Source of the DNA: Mesostigma viride
Taxonomy: Eukaryota; Streptophyta; Mesostigmatophyceae; Mesostigmatales; Mesostigmataceae
Length of the DNA stretch: 64,000 bases
Assembly (NCBI GenBank): GCA_009746045.1
Contig: RPFO01000184.1
Coordinates: 576,881 to 640,880 of the forward strand
Direction of reading: 5' to 3'
Shown here: one piece after another, positions 61,165-64,000 of the stretch
Layout of the letters: each line of letters begins with the position of its first letter
Position numbering within the stretch: position 1 is the stretch's first letter
Translations under genes and position numbers: made by a program
The notes under the pieces: generated by a model
Databases searched by the model: none
What the model was told of the DNA's origin: nothing
The model's input: the letters and a program-made list of their open reading frames with translations, nothing else

Positions 61165-62692
61165 TGTGAGGGTAAGAATGCCACGAATTCCGCCATGGTT
61201 CTTGCAGGAAGTTGCCTTTATTAATAATCAGGAAACACAGACGTAAGTCACGTCACTTCCAAGACTGCACGCAGCACAGACGACAGGGTCGCAGTGCCAA
61301 GAGAACGTGCACGCAAGAACTAGCGTCCCGGTGTGACCAAGTCACTCATATAGCTTACTAGGGACGCGTCCAAGTATTCAGCTGCACTGTCACAGCTGAA
61401 CTGTCAATCAATTGATTACACAGACTCTGGCACGCCTTTGGCGCGCAGATCTATCAATTGTCCATACGGCTAGTCCTGTGGACCTATCCGTACACTAGTC
61501 AGCATCAATTGTCTCATAGGTCCTGGCGCGCTACAGTGCGCCTACCTATCAATTGACCATCAAGTCCTGTACAAGTCCTGTCAACGTCCTGCGGACTATC
61601 AAAGTGACACTTGTACATCCTGTGTCCGTACGCGCCCACAGTGGCGCGCCGGGTACTGTCGGCACAGCCTAGGAAACGTCATAACTTTTACGTTCCTTAA
61701 CCAAATGAGGCGTTCAAGGTGCCGTTGGAAAGAGCGTAACAATCTCTATCCATCTAACGTAAATCCTTTACGTTAACTCCAATCCCTTCTTTTCTTTAGG
61801 GATCACATCCCCTGCCAGGGACCCTTGAAGTAGCTTGAAATGTCCTTCACTCCAGCTTGAAGCTTGAACAGATGTCTTTAATGGCCATTGCCATTCCCCC
61901 AGCCCTTTCTTTTAAGGAACTGGAAAAGAAACAGATCTGCCACAGGGAAAACCATTTCATGAGAAATGGAGAAAACCTATGGAAGTGGCATTACAGAGTA
62001 CCACCAGATATTAGAAGCACACAAAATTAAATACATACAGGTTAATTCTATGAGGTCTTCTCCAGGAATTAATCCCATCACCTCGGTAGAGCCTCCAGTA
62101 CAATGACCTTCTGGCGGTGAGTTACATTAATCCCAGATACTAATCCCATAAAACCCAGTACATATTCAATATAAGTACAATAAATCCATGACAATTAAAA
62201 TACCACTTGACAAAGTAAGGCGTATTACAATAGTTTGCCTGTCATTCTCTCAACAGGGGTCTATTGGCGCCCGTCTTACGGCGCCCGTCTACTTGCCAGA
62301 TGGTAAACTGCCACAGCAAACAAATGACAAAATGAAACACATAGGCAACAATTAAATCCTGCCCTGGGGAACTAGGGAAGTCTGAACAGGCAAACACCTG
62401 AACAGGCCAGCTTGTAGAAACATAATACCAGGGAATCGAACCCCGCCCTATAAACCCCAGAATAAAGGTTCCCAGACCATTGTGAGAAGTATGTACAAAT
62501 ATACATTTCTTTTAAAATAGAATACATGGTCTGTAATGGACCTGTCAACCTTGTGTAGTCAACAGCATGAACCCCAGCCAAAACCTGGCTGTATCCTGAT
62601 TAAAATCAGAGTGAGTGTACCATGGTCCATGAGCCTTAGTACAGACTAAAATACAGGTATTATGCCAGTCACAATGCTGACACTACCACACA
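61165..62692 (-). mobile_element. Probable 3' LTR of the Copia element
   Basis: In element sense the stretch begins TGTGTGGTAG (62692 downwards) and ends TACCCTCACA (61165), a short inverted terminus TGTG-GG/CC-CACA. It is preceded by a purine-rich run (GGAGAGCAG), as expected of a polypurine tract. AATAAA occurs near its end (61217-61222 on the + strand). At 1528 bp it is long for a Copia LTR. The partner LTR lies outside the window, so the borders are inferred. Confidence 0.6.
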
Positions 62693-62727
62693 ATCTGCTC
62701 TCCAATGCCCTATAACCATGCACCAGC

Positions 62728-64000
62728 TTAGACAGCTTGCTGAGATGGGTCCATCAGAGACTGAAGAACCTTGTATTGCACTGCTGCCTTCTGCACTAGC
62801 TTGGTCAAAGCATCAGCAGGATTGTCAACCCCAGGGATATGCTCAATATTGGCCAAGGAGGACAACTCCTTAAGAAGGAGATAATCCAAGTCCCTACTTC
62901 TGGCCATCTGCCTGTGCACAAACTGCACCATCCCCATGGAGTCTGTTTTTAGAAGAGTGGTAACCTGAAGTGGCCAAGGAGTGTTAGAAGTCATCTGATG
63001 AAGCAACTCCTTCAGATAAAGGCTTGTGTGAATGCCTTCACAAATAGCCCTGCATTCTGCCACATCACTGCTGACAGCCACCCGTTTGTGCAGGCGACTA
63101 AACCAGCTCACCAAACTCCCCAGGCCTTCCTGTCTGAGCACAAAGAGCCCTGCAGCCCTGCCCCTGACCTTGGAGACCTGCCTGCTGTCCATTGAGCTAT
63201 CCACATACAGCTCCATGCAAATGGGTTGTGATAAATCCACTGCAGACAACAGAATGCCAGATGAAGCCCTGACCTGATCAGCCACCTTGGCAGACCCTAG
63301 CTCCACCAGCATGTCATCAGGCAACCTGGCTATGACCATAAGGTCTGGCCTGGAAATGCCTGCCACCCAAGCAACCATGCCCCTCACCATGGGACACAGT
63401 GCCTGTGTGATGGTTGGAGGAAGCTTGCTAATGAGGGTCTCTTGATAGTCATTGCCCCCCACCAGCAGCATACGCCACTCCCCCCCTTCTTCACCAGTGT
63501 GGCCTCCATGCCCACAAACAGCAGAGGCTCATTCTCCACCTGCCATTGCTCCCTACCCAGAGGAAACTTGGACTTAATGATGGAGATCAGCTCCTTAAGC
63601 CACGACGTGGGAGCTATCAGATGTAGGTCATCCCCGTGCAGCGAAGCATACACTGGCAGGCCTTCCCATTGCCCCAGAAACAGACAGGGGTCTACAGGAG
63701 AGACCTTCAAGTTGCAATGCTCCTTCAGGAAACGGTTGAGAGTCTCCCTCCAGATTATTGGACTTGACCTCAGGCCCTCCAGGCCCTTGAGGATTTTAAG
63801 GAACTCCGTGTGGATGTCCCTTTTCCATACAGCAGGCACCCTAACATAGAAAGGCGTCTTGCCCTCCCACTTTTCCTGTGCCACATCTGCATCACCCTCC
63901 AGAAATGCCCTCTTGAAGTCTATCACCACTGAGCCATAGTCCAAGCCCTTGTTGAGAAGGCCTAGAAAGACACACAGCAGCAGCCTCCAAGTATCATGCA
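62728..64000 (-). mobile_element. Ty1/Copia polyprotein: reverse transcriptase and RNase H, open at the window edge
   Basis: In minus sense the frame enters from 64000 (WRLLLCVFLGLLNKGLDYGS), continues through VIDFKRAFLEGDADV and VYASLHGDDLHLIAP (RVT_2-type polymerase) to 63480, then shifts. It resumes as GGNDYQETLISKLPP, MVAWVAGISRPDLMV and RNase H motifs: LYVDSSMD, SSDVAECRAICEG, LLKTDSMGMVQFV, and HIPGVDNPADALTKLVQ at the end. The shift lies in a run of C (63480-63486, + strand), so it may be a sequencing error. The usual YVDD catalytic box reads HGDD here. Gag, protease and integrase would lie to the right, outside the window. Confidence 0.9.

Noticed and set aside
59827-61224. Frames of 300-465 residues (GREGK or PSLPF repeats)
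   Set aside because: Translations of the GGGAA and AGCGAAGGGC arrays.
62425-62470. GGTTCGATTCCCTGG-like tRNA T-arm on the minus strand
   Set aside because: No acceptor, D or anticodon arm can be placed around it; it lies within the inferred LTR and is probably chance.

Overview
The window is nuclear DNA of a eukaryote, probably a free-living alga or other protist. It has two genes with GT-AG introns and GC-rich exons, several non-LTR retrotransposon families, a Copia LTR element, cut-and-paste elements, and a very heavy load of tandem repeats. The motif TGTAA, used as a poly(A) signal in green algae, lies about 110 nt past one stop codon, which mildly favours a chlorophyte. The species cannot be fixed from the sequence.

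Layout. 1-5500: a large inverted arrangement of 21-bp and ~28-bp minisatellites. 6571-11884 (+): a two-exon CutA gene whose 4.8-kb intron is mostly a 46-bp satellite (about 64 copies). 12950-27605: a retrotransposon graveyard with LINE copies (apurinic-type endonuclease plus reverse transcriptase), ORF1-only 'half-LINEs', short hairpin-tail elements and a 1.7-kb DNA transposon flanked by TTAA. 28797-43822 (-): a ten-exon gene for a membrane-anchored, receptor-like class I cyclic-nucleotide phosphodiesterase (1223 residues when spliced), with a hAT element in intron 3. 41262-42720 and 46227-47310: microsatellites. 48066-53285: a 5.2-kb pentanucleotide satellite. 54241-61160: a (GGGT)n tract, a 2.7-kb unit bounded by long inverted repeats, another LINE copy, a 231-bp snap-back palindrome and a GGGAA satellite. 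61165-64000 (-): the 3' LTR and RT/RNase H part of a Copia element, open at the right edge.

Two patterns stand out. First, seven of the nine phosphodiesterase introns carry clear diverged copies of their own splice junctions (the end of the upstream exon with its donor, or the acceptor with the start of the downstream exon), often in tandem at 60-135 bp spacing. An eighth intron has weaker copies. One copy in intron 9 even carries the exon 9 end joined to the exon 10 start without an intron. Second, the LINE, the ORF1-only element and the short hairpin-tail element all end in the same small hairpin (core CTCCC(C)AACGG(G)AG) followed by an AATT-type tail. This suggests that all three use one retrotransposition machinery. 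A 49-bp insertion flanked by an 8-bp duplication shows such a tail transposing almost on its own.

The very long open frames in the satellites are artefacts of repeat units without stop codons and are not annotated as genes.
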